Shown piece after piece: positions 1-9,335 of a stretch of 64,000 bases of DNA; the stretch's first letter is position 1; the number at the start of each line of letters is the position of its first letter. Under the pieces are notes generated by a model, which saw only the letters and a program-made list of their open reading frames with translations, was not told the DNA's origin and ran no database searches. Both the position numbers and the translations under genes were made by a program. Source of the stretch: Vallitalea sp. (GTDB lineage: Bacteria > Bacillota > Clostridia > Lachnospirales > Vallitaleaceae); contig JAOASG010000044.1 of NCBI GenBank assembly GCA_025210235.1, forward strand, positions 62,001 through 126,000, given 5' to 3'.

Positions 1-56
1 CTTCATAATTATTTATCACTATTATATCATGCTCCTTTATTATGTAATATTAAGTT

Positions 57-75
57 AGGTAATTGCAAAACTAGG
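57..75. repeat. Solo terminal inverted repeat of the 118-bp MITE family
   Basis: The 19 bases match the left end of the copy at 37608-37725 exactly (core AGGTAATTGCAAAACTAGG). No partner end is visible within the 188-bp stretch before rpsA ends, so this is a solo end or a decayed copy. Confidence 0.6.
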
Positions 76-112
76 CTTATGTAAATATTTTTAGTTATAA
101 TTTTATTTAGTT

Positions 113-153
113 AAAAATAAAACTACAAAAAATATATATTATACTTTTTGTAG
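113..153 (-). terminator. Intrinsic terminator after rpsA
   Basis: On the minus strand CTACAAAAA (153-145) pairs with TTTTTGTAG (131-123), followed by a T-rich tract. It lies about 35 bases past the rpsA stop codon and probably ends the cmk-ispH-rpsA transcript. Confidence 0.65.
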
Positions 154-188
154 CCCTATTCTATTATAATAAATCAATATAAATATAA

Positions 189-1310
189 TTAATTATTTGC
201 TTCTTCTTTAACTTCTTCTTGTTCTTCATTAGCATTTGTTTCTTCTTCAAGTGCTCTCATACTTAAACTGATTTTTTTAGATTCTTCATTAAAATCTAAT
301 ACTTTAGCAGTAACTTTTTGACCAATTTTTAATTCATCAGATGGTTTTTCAACATGTTTTTTAGATATTTGAGATACATGTAATAACGCATCAACTCCTG
401 CTTGTAATTCAATAAATGCACCAAAATCTGTCATTCTTGCTACAGTACCTTCAACAACATTACCAACTGCATATTTTGTTGAAGCGTCAATCCAAGGATT
501 TTCTTCATCAAATTTCATTGATAATGATATTTTATTTTTTTCTTTGTCAATGCCAATTACTCTTACTTTTACTTCCTCACCAACACTTACAACATCACTT
601 GGTTTTTTAACTCTTCCCCAAGACATTTGAGAAATATGAATTAAACCATCAACTCCATCAATGTTAACAAATGCACCATAATCTGTAATATTTTTAATAT
701 TACCTTTTGAAACCATTCCAACTTCTAATTTTTCCATTGTTTCTTTAATCATACTTTTTTTATCTTCTAATAAAAGTTGTTTTCTGTTTCCAATGATGCG
801 ACCTTTTTTAAGGTTACATTCGCTAATTACAAATGTGATTTCTTTTCCTAAATAGTCTTTCAAGTTTTCTACATATTCATCTGATACTAAAGATGCAGGT
901 ATAAAAATTCTTACTTCATCTACGATGGCTACTAACCCACCTGCAAGTACAAGGGATACTTTTGCAGTAAGTTTCTCTTTATTTTTATAGTATTCTTCAA
1001 TATTTTTAATTCCTTGTTCAGCAAGTATTCTTTTATAAGAAAGTAATACTTGACCTTCTCCATCATTAACACGAAGAACTTTTACGTTTAATTTATCTCC
1101 TGATTTAACCACATCTTTTAAGTTAATTTCTGGATTGTTTGAGTATTCGCTCTTAGGTATAATACCATCAGATTTGTATCCAATATTAACATAAATCTCA
1201 TTATCGTTTACATCTATAACTGTCCCTTCAACTATTTCTCCCCTGTGAATTGATTTTAGGGATTGTTCTAACATTTCTTCAAAACTAATATTATTCTGTA
1301 CTTCTGACAT
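189..1310 (-). CDS. rpsA: S1 RNA-binding domain protein (ribosomal protein S1 homologue)
   Basis: A 373-residue protein made of four S1/OB-fold RNA-binding repeats at about residues 22-93, 108-180, 195-265 and 282-352, then a Glu-rich tail. The third and fourth repeats carry the classic GAFV/GAFI and LIHISQ/LLHVSQ motifs; the first two are more divergent, as in other short Firmicute S1 proteins. It should bind mRNA at the ribosome, but four-domain homologues are shorter than the six-domain proteobacterial S1 and may not be a stoichiometric ribosomal protein. The start has an AGGAGG 8 bases upstream, inside the end of ispH; the two genes overlap by 20 bp. In many Clostridia these two proteins are fused into one polypeptide; here they are separate, out-of-frame overlapping genes. 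Confidence 0.93.
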   Translation of the reverse strand: MSEVQNNISFEEMLEQSLKSIHRGEIVEGTVIDVNDNEIYVNIGYKSDGIIPKSEYSNNPEINLKDVVKSGDKLNVKVLRVNDGEGQVLLSYKRILAEQGIKNIEEYYKNKEKLTAKVSLVLAGGLVAIVDEVRIFIPASLVSDEYVENLKDYLGKEITFVISECNLKKGRIIGNRKQLLLEDKKSMIKETMEKLEVGMVSKGNIKNITDYGAFVNIDGVDGLIHISQMSWGRVKKPSDVVSVGEEVKVRVIGIDKEKNKISLSMKFDEENPWIDASTKYAVGNVVEGTVARMTDFGAFIELQAGVDALLHVSQISKKHVEKPSDELKIGQKVTAKVLDFNEESKKISLSMRALEEETNANEEQEEVKEEANN

Positions 1311-2136
1311 GTGTAATAACCTCCTGGATAATGTTCATTGGAGTTGAAGCTCCTGCTGTAATTCCTATTGTTTCATTATTACCAAAACCAAGCAACTCCA
1401 AATCTTCTATAGTTTCAATGTGATAAGTATTATCACATTGATTCTTACATAATTGGTATAACTTTTTAGTATTAGAACTGTGCTTTCCACCTACCACTAA
1501 CATTTTATCTACTTTCTTTGATAAATGAATAGCTTCTTCTTGTCTTTTCTTTGTTGCACTACAGATTGTATCTTTTATATTTACATAATACCCTTTTTTT
1601 AGAAATATTTCAATTATTTCTTTATATTTTAGATTATTGAATGTTGTCTGAGCAACAACACATAAAGGAGTATTAATATCTAAATTAAGTTTTTCTGCGT
1701 CCTCTTTGCTCTGTATAATAAAGGGCTTCGAAGTACTCCAACCCTGTATTCCAATAATTTCAGGATGGTTTGGATTACCTACTATAATTATAGTATCACC
1801 TATTTTGCTATAATCATTTACAATACGATGAATTTTCTTTACAAAAGGGCATGTTGCATCAATAACTTCAAATCCATTTTCAGTAATATAATTATATACC
1901 TGTTGTCCCACTCCATGAGACCTAATTATAACTTTCCCTTTAGGTAATGTAATTAATTCTTCTAGGCTATTAATTACTTTTATACCTTTATCTTCTAAAT
2001 CTTTAACAACCTGATTATTATGAATAATAGGTCCATATGTATACAATGGTTTATTATCTATATTGTCATATACTGTTTTCACAGCTTTATCAACACCAAA
2101 ACAAAAGCCTGCAGATTTCGCAACAAGAACCTTCAT
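1291..2136 (-). CDS. ispH: 4-hydroxy-3-methylbut-2-enyl diphosphate reductase (IspH/LytB)
   Basis: The last enzyme of the MEP isoprenoid pathway: it reduces HMBPP to IPP and DMAPP with a [4Fe-4S] cluster. The 281 residues match the family length. The three cluster cysteines are visible as C12 (GFCFGV), C96 (DATCPF) and C192 (ICSATKKRQ), together with the conserved SHG and TTF segments. Cmk lies 68 bp upstream and rpsA overlaps its end, a cmk-ispH-rpsA order widely kept in Clostridia. Confidence 0.96.
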   Translation of the reverse strand: MKVLVAKSAGFCFGVDKAVKTVYDNIDNKPLYTYGPIIHNNQVVKDLEDKGIKVINSLEELITLPKGKVIIRSHGVGQQVYNYITENGFEVIDATCPFVKKIHRIVNDYSKIGDTIIIVGNPNHPEIIGIQGWSTSKPFIIQSKEDAEKLNLDINTPLCVVAQTTFNNLKYKEIIEIFLKKGYYVNIKDTICSATKKRQEEAIHLSKKVDKMLVVGGKHSSNTKKLYQLCKNQCDNTYHIETIEDLELLGFGNNETIGITAGASTPMNIIQEVITHVRSTE

Positions 2137-2204
2137 ATTTTTCTTCCTTTCATTAATAATACATTGAATCCAAAATATTATATTAAAACATTAATAAAAT
2201 GTAG

Positions 2205-2876
2205 TTAAATTTCAGTAAATTCTTGTATATAATTAATAATCTTATCAACAACTTGATTAATTGTTAAATTGGAAGTATCTATTTCAATTGCATTTTCTGC
2301 TTTTGTAAGAGGAGCAAAATCTCTATTCATGTCTCTATAATCTCTTTGTTTAATCTCTTCTTTTACTAGTTCTAGTTGTTTTATAATGCCTTTATCTTGT
2401 AATTCTTTATGACGTCTTATAGCTCTTGTTTCAACATTTGCATTTAGGTAAATTTTTATTGTTGCATTAGGCAATACATAAGTGCCTATATCTCTACCAT
2501 CCATAACAATACTTTCTTTTGTAGCTAATTTTCTTTGAAGTTCAACAAGTTTAAGTCTTACATTTTTATTTACAGATATTTCTGAAGCCATTTTTCCTAC
2601 TTCTTCATCTCTAATAAATTCATTTACATTTTCATTATTGAGAATTACTTGTTGTTCACCATTCACATGATATATACTTATATCTATATCATCTAGGATA
2701 TTATTTATTTCATTACTATCACTTGAAATATTGTTTCTTATACAATAAAGTCCAAATGCCCTATACATTGCACCTGTATCTATGTATATTATATTTAACT
2801 TTTTTGCAATTGTTTTAGCAATGGTACTTTTACCAGCTCCAGCTGGGCCATCTATTGCTATATTAATTATTTCCAC
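2205..2876 (-). CDS. cmk: (d)CMP kinase
   Basis: Phosphorylates CMP and dCMP to the diphosphates using ATP. The 223-residue protein has the P-loop GPAGAGKST at residues 10-18, a YIDTGAMYRA motif and the MDGRDIGTYV segment typical of cytidylate kinases. The start is GTG: GGAGG lies 7 bases upstream of it and no ATG fits. It heads the cmk-ispH-rpsA group. Confidence 0.96.
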   Translation of the reverse strand: MEIINIAIDGPAGAGKSTIAKTIAKKLNIIYIDTGAMYRAFGLYCIRNNISSDSNEINNILDDIDISIYHVNGEQQVILNNENVNEFIRDEEVGKMASEISVNKNVRLKLVELQRKLATKESIVMDGRDIGTYVLPNATIKIYLNANVETRAIRRHKELQDKGIIKQLELVKEEIKQRDYRDMNRDFAPLTKAENAIEIDTSNLTINQVVDKIINYIQEFTEI

Positions 2877-2960
2877 AAAATTCCCTCCGCAATAATATTG
2901 TCACCAATAATAAACTATAAACTGTATTTATCAAACTGTCAATACTAAGTTTAATTAATT

Positions 2961-3320
2961 TCATTTATTTAGTAAATCAGGTCTTAAACTTTCTGCTTTT
3001 TTCAAATAAACATGTCTCATATCTTTTTGTAGTACTTCTTGTTGGATATGCATCATAATTCTTATACATTTATCCAAACTATTTTCTACATGCATTTCAC
3101 TAACACATAATAAAGATGCATTAACAATTCCTAATTCTCTAGCTGCTATTGCAGGATATGCAGCAGTTAGATCGTCTGTAGCCGTAAATATAATAGATAT
3201 TATTTCATCTATATTAATATTATTTCTCTTTAATATCTCTTCTAGTAATAATTTGGTCTCATTTATTATATCTTCTTTAGTGTTATTATCAACTGTTATA
3301 GCTCCTCTTATGGATACCAT
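2961..3320 (-). CDS. aroH: Chorismate mutase, AroH type
   Basis: Converts chorismate to prephenate for Phe/Tyr synthesis. The 119-residue protein is a monofunctional AroH-class enzyme (trimeric pseudo-alpha/beta-barrel in Bacillus subtilis). Residues equivalent to the B. subtilis active site are present: R5, E75, R87 (CIRIMM), Y105 and R113. GGGGTGA precedes the ATG. No other shikimate-pathway gene is nearby, so the linkage to cmk looks positional rather than pathway-based. Confidence 0.92.
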   Translation of the reverse strand: MVSIRGAITVDNNTKEDIINETKLLLEEILKRNNINIDEIISIIFTATDDLTAAYPAIAARELGIVNASLLCVSEMHVENSLDKCIRIMMHIQQEVLQKDMRHVYLKKAESLRPDLLNK

Positions 3321-3418
3321 TATCTCACCCCTATCTTTAAATATTATCTAATTAAGTAATTCTAATTCATAGTTTGACTTACTTAATATATTATTCAATA
3401 AATAATTGCCATTACCTA

Positions 3419-4651
3419 TTATTTTTCACTTACTGCAAGACCTGCTAAATATCCAGTTGAAAAGGCTATTTGCAAATTGTATCCACCTGTTAATGCATCA
3501 AGATCTAGAACTTCCCCAATAAAATACAAGTTTTCAACTTTTTTAGATTCCATTGTCATTGGATTAATTTCTTTAACATTGATGCCTCCATAAGTTATAA
3601 TTGCTTCATTATAGTCCCTTGTTTTTATTATATGGCATGTCAAATGTTTAATTACATTTACTAATTGTAATCTTTCTTCTTTTGATATTTGATCTACTCT
3701 CTTATCTTTATCTATTCCTGATAATTCAATTATTACAGGTATTAATTTTCTAGGTAATAAATCATCTAACGAGTTCTTAAATTGTTTTCTAGTATACTTA
3801 TTAAAGTCTTTTAAAATTCTATTATCAAGTTTTTTTATATCTAAAGATGGCTTTAAATCAATTGATAAAGTAAGTTTATCACCTGTATAAGGAATTAAAA
3901 ACCTACTGGCTGATATAATTAATGGACCAGATACCCCAAAATGTGTAAATATCATTTCGCCAAAATTCTCATAAATAATTTTATCTTTAATTTTTATTGT
4001 TATATTTACATTTTTCAAAGATAGTCCTTGTAATTCTTTTATCCAATCTTCCTTAATTTCTAATGGTACTAAGGAAGGATAAGTTTTATTTATAGAATGA
4101 TTATATTTTTTTGCAAATTTATAGCCATCGCCCGTTGAACCTGTTGAAGGATATGATAGCCCTCCAGTTGCAATTATTACATAATCTCCTTTAATTACTG
4201 ATTTATCTTTTAGCAATATACCATCGATTATTTGATTATTAACTAAAATATCTTTCACTATTGTATTTAAATGAATATTAACACCTAATCTGTTCATTTC
4301 TTTTGTTAAAGCACTTATTACATCAGATGATTTATCTGATACTGGAAATACTCTGTTACCTCTTTCAATTTTAGTTTTCAAACCAATATTATTAAAAAAA
4401 TCAATAAGTTGATAACTGTCCATTGAATAAAAAGCACTATACAAAAATTTACTATTCGTTGTCACATTACTTAATAATTCTTCTACATCAGAGGCATTTG
4501 TAATATTACATCTACCCTTACCTGTAATATATAATTTTTTACCACACTTTTCATTTTTTTCAAAGAGGTGGACTTGGCATCCATTTCTTGCAGCAATAAT
4601 AGCTGTCATCATGCCCGCTGGTCCACCTCCAACTATTAAAACTTTTTTCAA
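3419..4651 (-). CDS. HI0933-family FAD-dependent oxidoreductase
   Basis: A flavoprotein of the HI0933/YhiN/BaiN-like family. The N-terminus has the dinucleotide-binding motif VGGGPAGMM, followed by GKKLYITGKGRCNITNAS, and near the C-terminus GGYNLQIAFSTGYLAG, all family hallmarks. The substrate is unknown for most members. The frame is open from a TTG at 4672, but that codon has no ribosome site; the TTG at 4651 lies downstream of AAAGGA and puts the FAD motif right at the N-terminus, as usual. It sits near cmk/aroH without an obvious functional link. Confidence 0.85.
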   Translation of the reverse strand: MKKVLIVGGGPAGMMTAIIAARNGCQVHLFEKNEKCGKKLYITGKGRCNITNASDVEELLSNVTTNSKFLYSAFYSMDSYQLIDFFNNIGLKTKIERGNRVFPVSDKSSDVISALTKEMNRLGVNIHLNTIVKDILVNNQIIDGILLKDKSVIKGDYVIIATGGLSYPSTGSTGDGYKFAKKYNHSINKTYPSLVPLEIKEDWIKELQGLSLKNVNITIKIKDKIIYENFGEMIFTHFGVSGPLIISASRFLIPYTGDKLTLSIDLKPSLDIKKLDNRILKDFNKYTRKQFKNSLDDLLPRKLIPVIIELSGIDKDKRVDQISKEERLQLVNVIKHLTCHIIKTRDYNEAIITYGGINVKEINPMTMESKKVENLYFIGEVLDLDALTGGYNLQIAFSTGYLAGLAVSEK

Positions 4652-4687
4652 ATTATCTTCAATTCCTTTCAAAAAATATTATTCTAT

Positions 4688-4806
4688 TAAGTAATTGCAA
4701 AAATACATCAGTTGATTCTTTAATACAATATGTTGGGTTCCCGCTTCTAATAAGAGATACATATTGTATGTAAAGAATTATAATTCCTAGTTTTGCAATT
4801 ACCTAA
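4688..4806. mobile_element. MITE-like inverted-repeat element, family A, copy 1
   Basis: A 119-bp element with ends AAGTAATTGCAAAA and TTTTGCAATTACCT. It has the same core as copies at 37608-37725 and 42493-42610 (TGATTCTTTAATACAATATG, TTGGGTTCCC). The flanks repeat TATTATTCTAT (4677-4687 and 4808-4818), probably a target-site duplication; the right repeat covers the stop codon region of the RpiR gene. No coding capacity. Confidence 0.85.
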
Positions 4807-4809
4807 TTA

Positions 4810-5709
4810 TTATTCTATCAAATCAATATTTTTTTTATTATAATCATCATCATTATCATACACCTGATACTCATTCCATATCATTTCTAAGTTCTCCAAT
4901 GTATCTAATACTTCATCTTTTTTCTTAATACACAAAGCAACTATTAATGCATTAATTAAACTAAGTGGTGCAACTAACGAATCAACAAATGACGCCATAT
5001 CACTCCTTGCAATTAAGCTACAATCTGAAAATTGTATTAATGGAGATAAAAGGCTATCTGTAATAGCTATTAACTTAGCATTTCTATTTTTTGAGAATTC
5101 CATAGCTTTTATAGTACGTTTTGAATATCTTGGATAGCTAATGCCGATTACAACATCTTCTGGTCCAATTCGATATATTTGTTCAAACATTTCACTAACA
5201 CTGTTAGTATGAATAAGTTTAGTATTATCAAACATTAGATTGAAATAGAATCCTAGAAACCCTGCTAAAGACGCACAGCTTCTGACGCCTAAAATATATA
5301 TTTTTCTTGCACCTAAAATCATATCAACTGCTTGGTTGAATATATCTTCATCTATTTCTTCTAAAGTATATTTAATCTTTTCAGCATCTGATTGTAAAAC
5401 CGATTTAAGAACATGTTTTTTATCTATTCTATCTGATGTTACCTTTACCCTTTGAAATGAAGTTAGTTTTGTTTTAACTAATTCTTCAAGAGCTCTTTGG
5501 AGCTTTGGATAACCATCATAACCCAGCTCATTAGCAAATCTTACAACTGTAGACTCACTAACACCCACTATTTTCCCTAGCTTAGAAGCAGTTAAAAAAA
5601 CAGCTTTATCATAATGGTCTAATATATAATTAGCTAATAATTTCTGGCCTTTACTAAGTTTTGGATAGGAATTATTAATCCTATTCATCAAATCATTCTG
5701 TCTATGCAT
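4810..5709 (-). CDS. MurR/RpiR-family transcriptional regulator
   Basis: A 299-residue regulator. The N-terminal RpiR helix-turn-helix (about 1-77, with SKLGKIVGVSESTVVRFANE) is followed by a SIS sugar-phosphate isomerase-like domain (about 125-265) that normally senses a phosphosugar. It is a single gene; no sugar-catabolic gene lies beside it, so the effector and targets cannot be told. It lies just downstream of the oad operon terminator, and its 3' end abuts a MITE. Confidence 0.88.
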   Translation of the reverse strand: MHRQNDLMNRINNSYPKLSKGQKLLANYILDHYDKAVFLTASKLGKIVGVSESTVVRFANELGYDGYPKLQRALEELVKTKLTSFQRVKVTSDRIDKKHVLKSVLQSDAEKIKYTLEEIDEDIFNQAVDMILGARKIYILGVRSCASLAGFLGFYFNLMFDNTKLIHTNSVSEMFEQIYRIGPEDVVIGISYPRYSKRTIKAMEFSKNRNAKLIAITDSLLSPLIQFSDCSLIARSDMASFVDSLVAPLSLINALIVALCIKKKDEVLDTLENLEMIWNEYQVYDNDDDYNKKNIDLIE

Positions 5710-5825
5710 AATTTTACCTCTCTACACAAATTAATTCCTTTTCTTTTATTTCTTTATTATATAGTAATGTAATTAATATTACAATATTTTTTATTCCAGA
5801 GTAATGCATTAAATTATTTAGGCAA

Positions 5826-5858
5826 TAAAAAACTGGCACCTAAGGCACCAGTTTTTCA
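5826..5858 (-). terminator. Intrinsic terminator of the decarboxylase operon
   Basis: AAAAACTGG and CCAGTTTTT arms with a small internal mismatch around a short loop, ending in a T run on the minus strand, 10 bases beyond the oadA stop codon. Confidence 0.8.
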
Positions 5859-5866
5859 TTATAATA

Positions 5867-7276
5867 TTATACAGGATATACTTTGTTATCCTTATCAGCC
5901 ATATTAGGATCAACTTTTGTTTGTTGTGCTTCCCTAAACTTAAAGAAATCTTCTGCTACTTGTGAGAATAAAGCATAAGATAAAACATCTTCATCTTGTT
6001 GTTTATATCTCTTCATTTCTGCTTCAATTTTATCAAGTTCTGGCTCAATTAAATCCGCTGGACGACAAGTAATTTGTTTTTCTTTTCCGATAATAGTCTT
6101 TTTAACTTCTTTAGTAATAGGTACTGGAGTTCTTCCATATTCTCCTCTTACTAATGCTTTAGATTCTTTTGTAATCATCTTATATCTTTCACCAGAAAGA
6201 ACGTTAAGTACTGCTTGAGTACCAACAATCTGACTAGAAGGTGTTACAAGTGGTGGATATCCATAATCTGCTCTAACTCTTGGTATTTCTTCAAGAACAT
6301 CATAGAATTTTTCCTCTGCATTTTGTTTTTGAAGTTGTGACACTAAGTTAGATAACATACCACCTGGAACTTGATATAATAATGTTTTGATATTAACACC
6401 TAATACTTTTGGATTCATTAATCCAGTTTCAAGAGCTTTTTCTCTTTGAGGTCTGAAATAATCAGCTATTTCAGCTAATAAATCTTGATTAAATCCAGTA
6501 TCATAAGGTGTTCCTTTAAATGTTTCTACCATAACTTCAGTAGCAGGTTGAGCTGTTCCCATAGAGAATGGAGACATTGCAGTATCAATTATATCTGCAC
6601 CAGCTTCTACACCTTTTAAGTAAGTCATAGCAGCAACACCACTAGTATAATGAGCATGTAATTGAATAGGAACTTTTACGGTTTCTTTCAATGCTTTAAC
6701 TAACTCAGTTGCTGAATATGGAACTAAAAGTCCAGCCATATCTTTAATACAAATTGAGTCAGCTCCCATTTCTTCTAATTGTTTTGCAAGCTTAGTATAA
6801 TATTCTAATGTATGCACTTCACTAAGTGTATATGAAATAGCAACTTGTGCATGACCACCTTCTTTTTTTGTTGCATTAATTGCAGTCTTTAAGTTTCTTG
6901 GGTCATTTAGTGCATCAAATATACGTAATATATCAATACCATTATAAATTGTTTTTTGAACAAAATATTCAACTACATCATCTGCATAATGTCTATATCC
7001 TAATATATTTTGTCCTCTAAGTAACATTTGTAATTTTGTATTTTTAAATCCAGCTCTTAACTTTCTAAGTCTTTCCCATGGATCTTCTTTAAGGAAACGC
7101 AAGCAAGCATCAAATGTTGCTCCACCCCAACATTCAACTGAATGATATCCTACTTTATCTAATTTCTCAACAATAGGAAGCATATCTTCAGTTTTCATTC
7201 TAGTGGCTATTAATGATTGGTGAGCGTCTCTAAGTATGGTGTCTGTAATTTTTACAGGTCTTTTTTCCACAGCCAT
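5867..7276 (-). CDS. oadA: Oxaloacetate decarboxylase alpha subunit / carboxyltransferase 5S-type
   Basis: Transfers the carboxyl group between oxaloacetate and carrier-bound biotin. The 469-residue protein starts with the HMGL-like TIM-barrel motif TDTILRDAHQSLIATR and has the metal/lysine region (KDMAGLLVPY, QLHAHYTSG) followed by the conserved PYC_OADA region. It lacks the C-terminal biotinyl domain that many OadA proteins carry; that domain is encoded separately at 8583-8957. GGAGG precedes the ATG. It is the last gene of the mmdA-gamma-biotin carrier-oadB-oadA operon. Confidence 0.93.
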   Translation of the reverse strand: MAVEKRPVKITDTILRDAHQSLIATRMKTEDMLPIVEKLDKVGYHSVECWGGATFDACLRFLKEDPWERLRKLRAGFKNTKLQMLLRGQNILGYRHYADDVVEYFVQKTIYNGIDILRIFDALNDPRNLKTAINATKKEGGHAQVAISYTLSEVHTLEYYTKLAKQLEEMGADSICIKDMAGLLVPYSATELVKALKETVKVPIQLHAHYTSGVAAMTYLKGVEAGADIIDTAMSPFSMGTAQPATEVMVETFKGTPYDTGFNQDLLAEIADYFRPQREKALETGLMNPKVLGVNIKTLLYQVPGGMLSNLVSQLQKQNAEEKFYDVLEEIPRVRADYGYPPLVTPSSQIVGTQAVLNVLSGERYKMITKESKALVRGEYGRTPVPITKEVKKTIIGKEKQITCRPADLIEPELDKIEAEMKRYKQQDEDVLSYALFSQVAEDFFKFREAQQTKVDPNMADKDNKVYPV

Positions 7277-7378
7277 ATCTTAAACCTCCTATAATCATTG
7301 ACTTTAAGAACTCTAAGTTCAACGTAATTCTTTTTTATAAGTATATTTTAATTCATAATTATTTTATAACCAAACACA

Positions 7379-8551
7379 TTATTTATATAATGTTAAGAAT
7401 ACCCCTGCTGCAACAGCAGATCCAATAACACCCGCTACGTTAGGTCCCATAGCATGCATTAATAGGAAGTTTGATGGGTTTTCTTTTTGTCCTACTTTTT
7501 GAACAACTCTAGCCGCCATTGGAACAGCTGATACACCAGCAGCACCTATTAGTGGGTTAACTTTACCACCAGATGCTTTACACATAAGTTTTCCAAATAG
7601 AACTCCTGCTGCAGTACCAATTGAAAAAGCAAGTAATCCTAATATTACTATACTAGCTGTATCCCATGATATAAATTTTTCAGCACTCGCTGTAGCTCCA
7701 ACAGTAATACCTAAGAATATTGTAATCATATACATTAGTGCATTAGATGCTGTATCCGCAAGTTTTTCTGTAACGCCAGAAACTTTTATTAAATTACCAA
7801 ACATAAGCATACCAATAAGTGGTGCCGTTGAAGGTAAGATAAGTATTACAACAATTGTAACGATTATTGGAAACAATACTTTCTCTAAGTGAGAAACTGG
7901 TCTTAATTGATCCATTTTAATCATACGTTCTTCTTTAGTAGTTAACGCTCTCATAATTGGTGGTTGAATAATAGGTACTAATGACATATACGAATATGCA
8001 GCAACCGCTATAGGTCCAAGCAAATGATGAGCCAACTGTATAGTTGTAAAAATAGCTGTAGGACCATCAGCTCCACCTATAATACCAATTGACGCCGCTT
8101 CTTCGGGTGTAAACCCAAGTACTAATGCACCAAAAAAAGCGAAAAATATTCCAAATTGTGCAGCTGCACCAAGTAAAAAACTCTTTGGATTTGCTAATAA
8201 AGGCCCAAAATCCGTCATAACACCTACACCCATAAAGATCAATGGTGGAAATATTCCAAGTTCATCACCTTGATATAGATAATGAAGTAATCCACCTATT
8301 TGATCTCCTACAGGTTTATCCATAACACCACTTAAAGGTAAGTTAACTAATAACATACCAAATGATATTGGTAATAATAATAATGGTTCATATTCTTTCT
8401 TTATAGCTAGATACATTAAGCCTAATGCTAATAGAATCATAACTACATTACCCCAAGCATTTCCGGCAAAAAAGTTATGACAGATATGGTAAATTCCCGT
8501 ACTTTCACCAAATCCAACAAATGCATCTCCAAGCCTACTCCAAAATTCCAT
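7379..8551 (-). CDS. oadB: Na+-translocating decarboxylase beta subunit (OadB/MmdB/GcdB)
   Basis: Integral membrane subunit that decarboxylates carboxybiotin and couples this to outward Na+ pumping. The 390-residue protein has about nine to eleven hydrophobic segments, the [13 protein letters not shown] motif that carries the Na+/carboxybiotin Asp, and a C-terminal [15 protein letters not shown] stretch. Family members are 375-430 residues. GGGAGG precedes the ATG. The upstream neighbour is the biotin carrier, the downstream one oadA. Confidence 0.95.
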   Translation of the reverse strand: MEFWSRLGDAFVGFGESTGIYHICHNFFAGNAWGNVVMILLALGLMYLAIKKEYEPLLLLPISFGMLLVNLPLSGVMDKPVGDQIGGLLHYLYQGDELGIFPPLIFMGVGVMTDFGPLLANPKSFLLGAAAQFGIFFAFFGALVLGFTPEEAASIGIIGGADGPTAIFTTIQLAHHLLGPIAVAAYSYMSLVPIIQPPIMRALTTKEERMIKMDQLRPVSHLEKVLFPIIVTIVVILILPSTAPLIGMLMFGNLIKVSGVTEKLADTASNALMYMITIFLGITVGATASAEKFISWDTASIVILGLLAFSIGTAAGVLFGKLMCKASGGKVNPLIGAAGVSAVPMAARVVQKVGQKENPSNFLLMHAMGPNVAGVIGSAVAAGVFLTLYK

Positions 8552-8582
8552 TATCGAGTTACCTCCCTACTATGTTTAATTC

Positions 8583-8957
8583 TTAGTTTAGAGATACGAT
8601 TAAATCTCCTGTTTCAACACTTTGTCCTGCTGAAACATTTACAGAAGCAACTGTACCAGCTTTTGGAGCTACAACTTCATTTTCCATCTTCATAGCTTCT
8701 AATATAGCTAATACATCTCCTTCTTGTACTTGTTGTCCTCCAGATACTTTAACGTCTACGATTTTACCTTGCATTGGAGCAGTTACTTTTGTAGCTCCCG
8801 CTGGAGCTGATGCTGCAGCTGTTTTTTTTGCAGGAGCTGCTGCTTGAGTAGAAACTGTTTTTGGTGCAGATACAGGAGCTGCAACTTGTCCATTTCCTAC
8901 TTCTTCTACAGCAACTTCATATATATTACCATTAACAGTAACTTGAAAATTTCTCAT
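8583..8957 (-). CDS. Biotin carboxyl carrier protein of the decarboxylase complex
   Basis: A 124-residue carrier with an N-terminal segment ([20 protein letters not shown]) typical of gamma-type carriers of methylmalonyl-CoA decarboxylase, an Ala/Pro-rich flexible linker (about 27-58) and a C-terminal biotinyl domain. The biotinylated lysine is in EAMKMEN. The free carrier swings between the carboxyltransferase subunits (MmdA and OadA) and the membrane subunit OadB. GGAGG precedes the ATG. Confidence 0.95.
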   Translation of the reverse strand: MRNFQVTVNGNIYEVAVEEVGNGQVAAPVSAPKTVSTQAAAPAKKTAAASAPAGATKVTAPMQGKIVDVKVSGGQQVQEGDVLAILEAMKMENEVVAPKAGTVASVNVSAGQSVETGDLIVSLN

Positions 8958-9022
8958 GATAAATATCCTCCTATCATATATTCGCTAATAATTTTAAGAA
9001 AAAGTCTATGTTCATCTCTAAA

Positions 9023-9322
9023 TTACCATTTTGATCTAGTGGAACCAATTTTCCTAAAAGATTTTACCTGTAATTTATCAGTTGTAGTATTAAGAGATGC
9101 AGCGATAGCAGCACTAATAACAGCTACTAGTTCTAAATCATCTGTTTCATCTTCCTCTATTGTAACCTGAGTAGGTACACTTTCTGGAACTACAACTTCT
9201 TTTTTCTTAGGTTGATCAATAAATTTAAACAACCATATAATAAAGGCAATTAGTATAAGTACAATAAATACTATACCCATCCCACTAATAAGTGCAATCA
9301 AACCTTCTGATAATTTACTCAT
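9023..9322 (-). CDS. OadG/MmdD-family small membrane subunit
   Basis: A 99-residue protein with a short N-terminus, one membrane segment (about residues 8-32, GMGIVFIVLILIAFIIWLF), an acidic linker and a C-terminal segment AVISAAIAASLNTT typical of the OadG/delta family, which anchors and assembles the decarboxylase complex. It lies 13 bp after mmdA and before the biotin carrier, the expected position. Confidence 0.9.
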   Translation of the reverse strand: MSKLSEGLIALISGMGIVFIVLILIAFIIWLFKFIDQPKKKEVVVPESVPTQVTIEEDETDDLELVAVISAAIAASLNTTTDKLQVKSFRKIGSTRSKW

Positions 9323-9335
9323 ATATTCACCTCAT

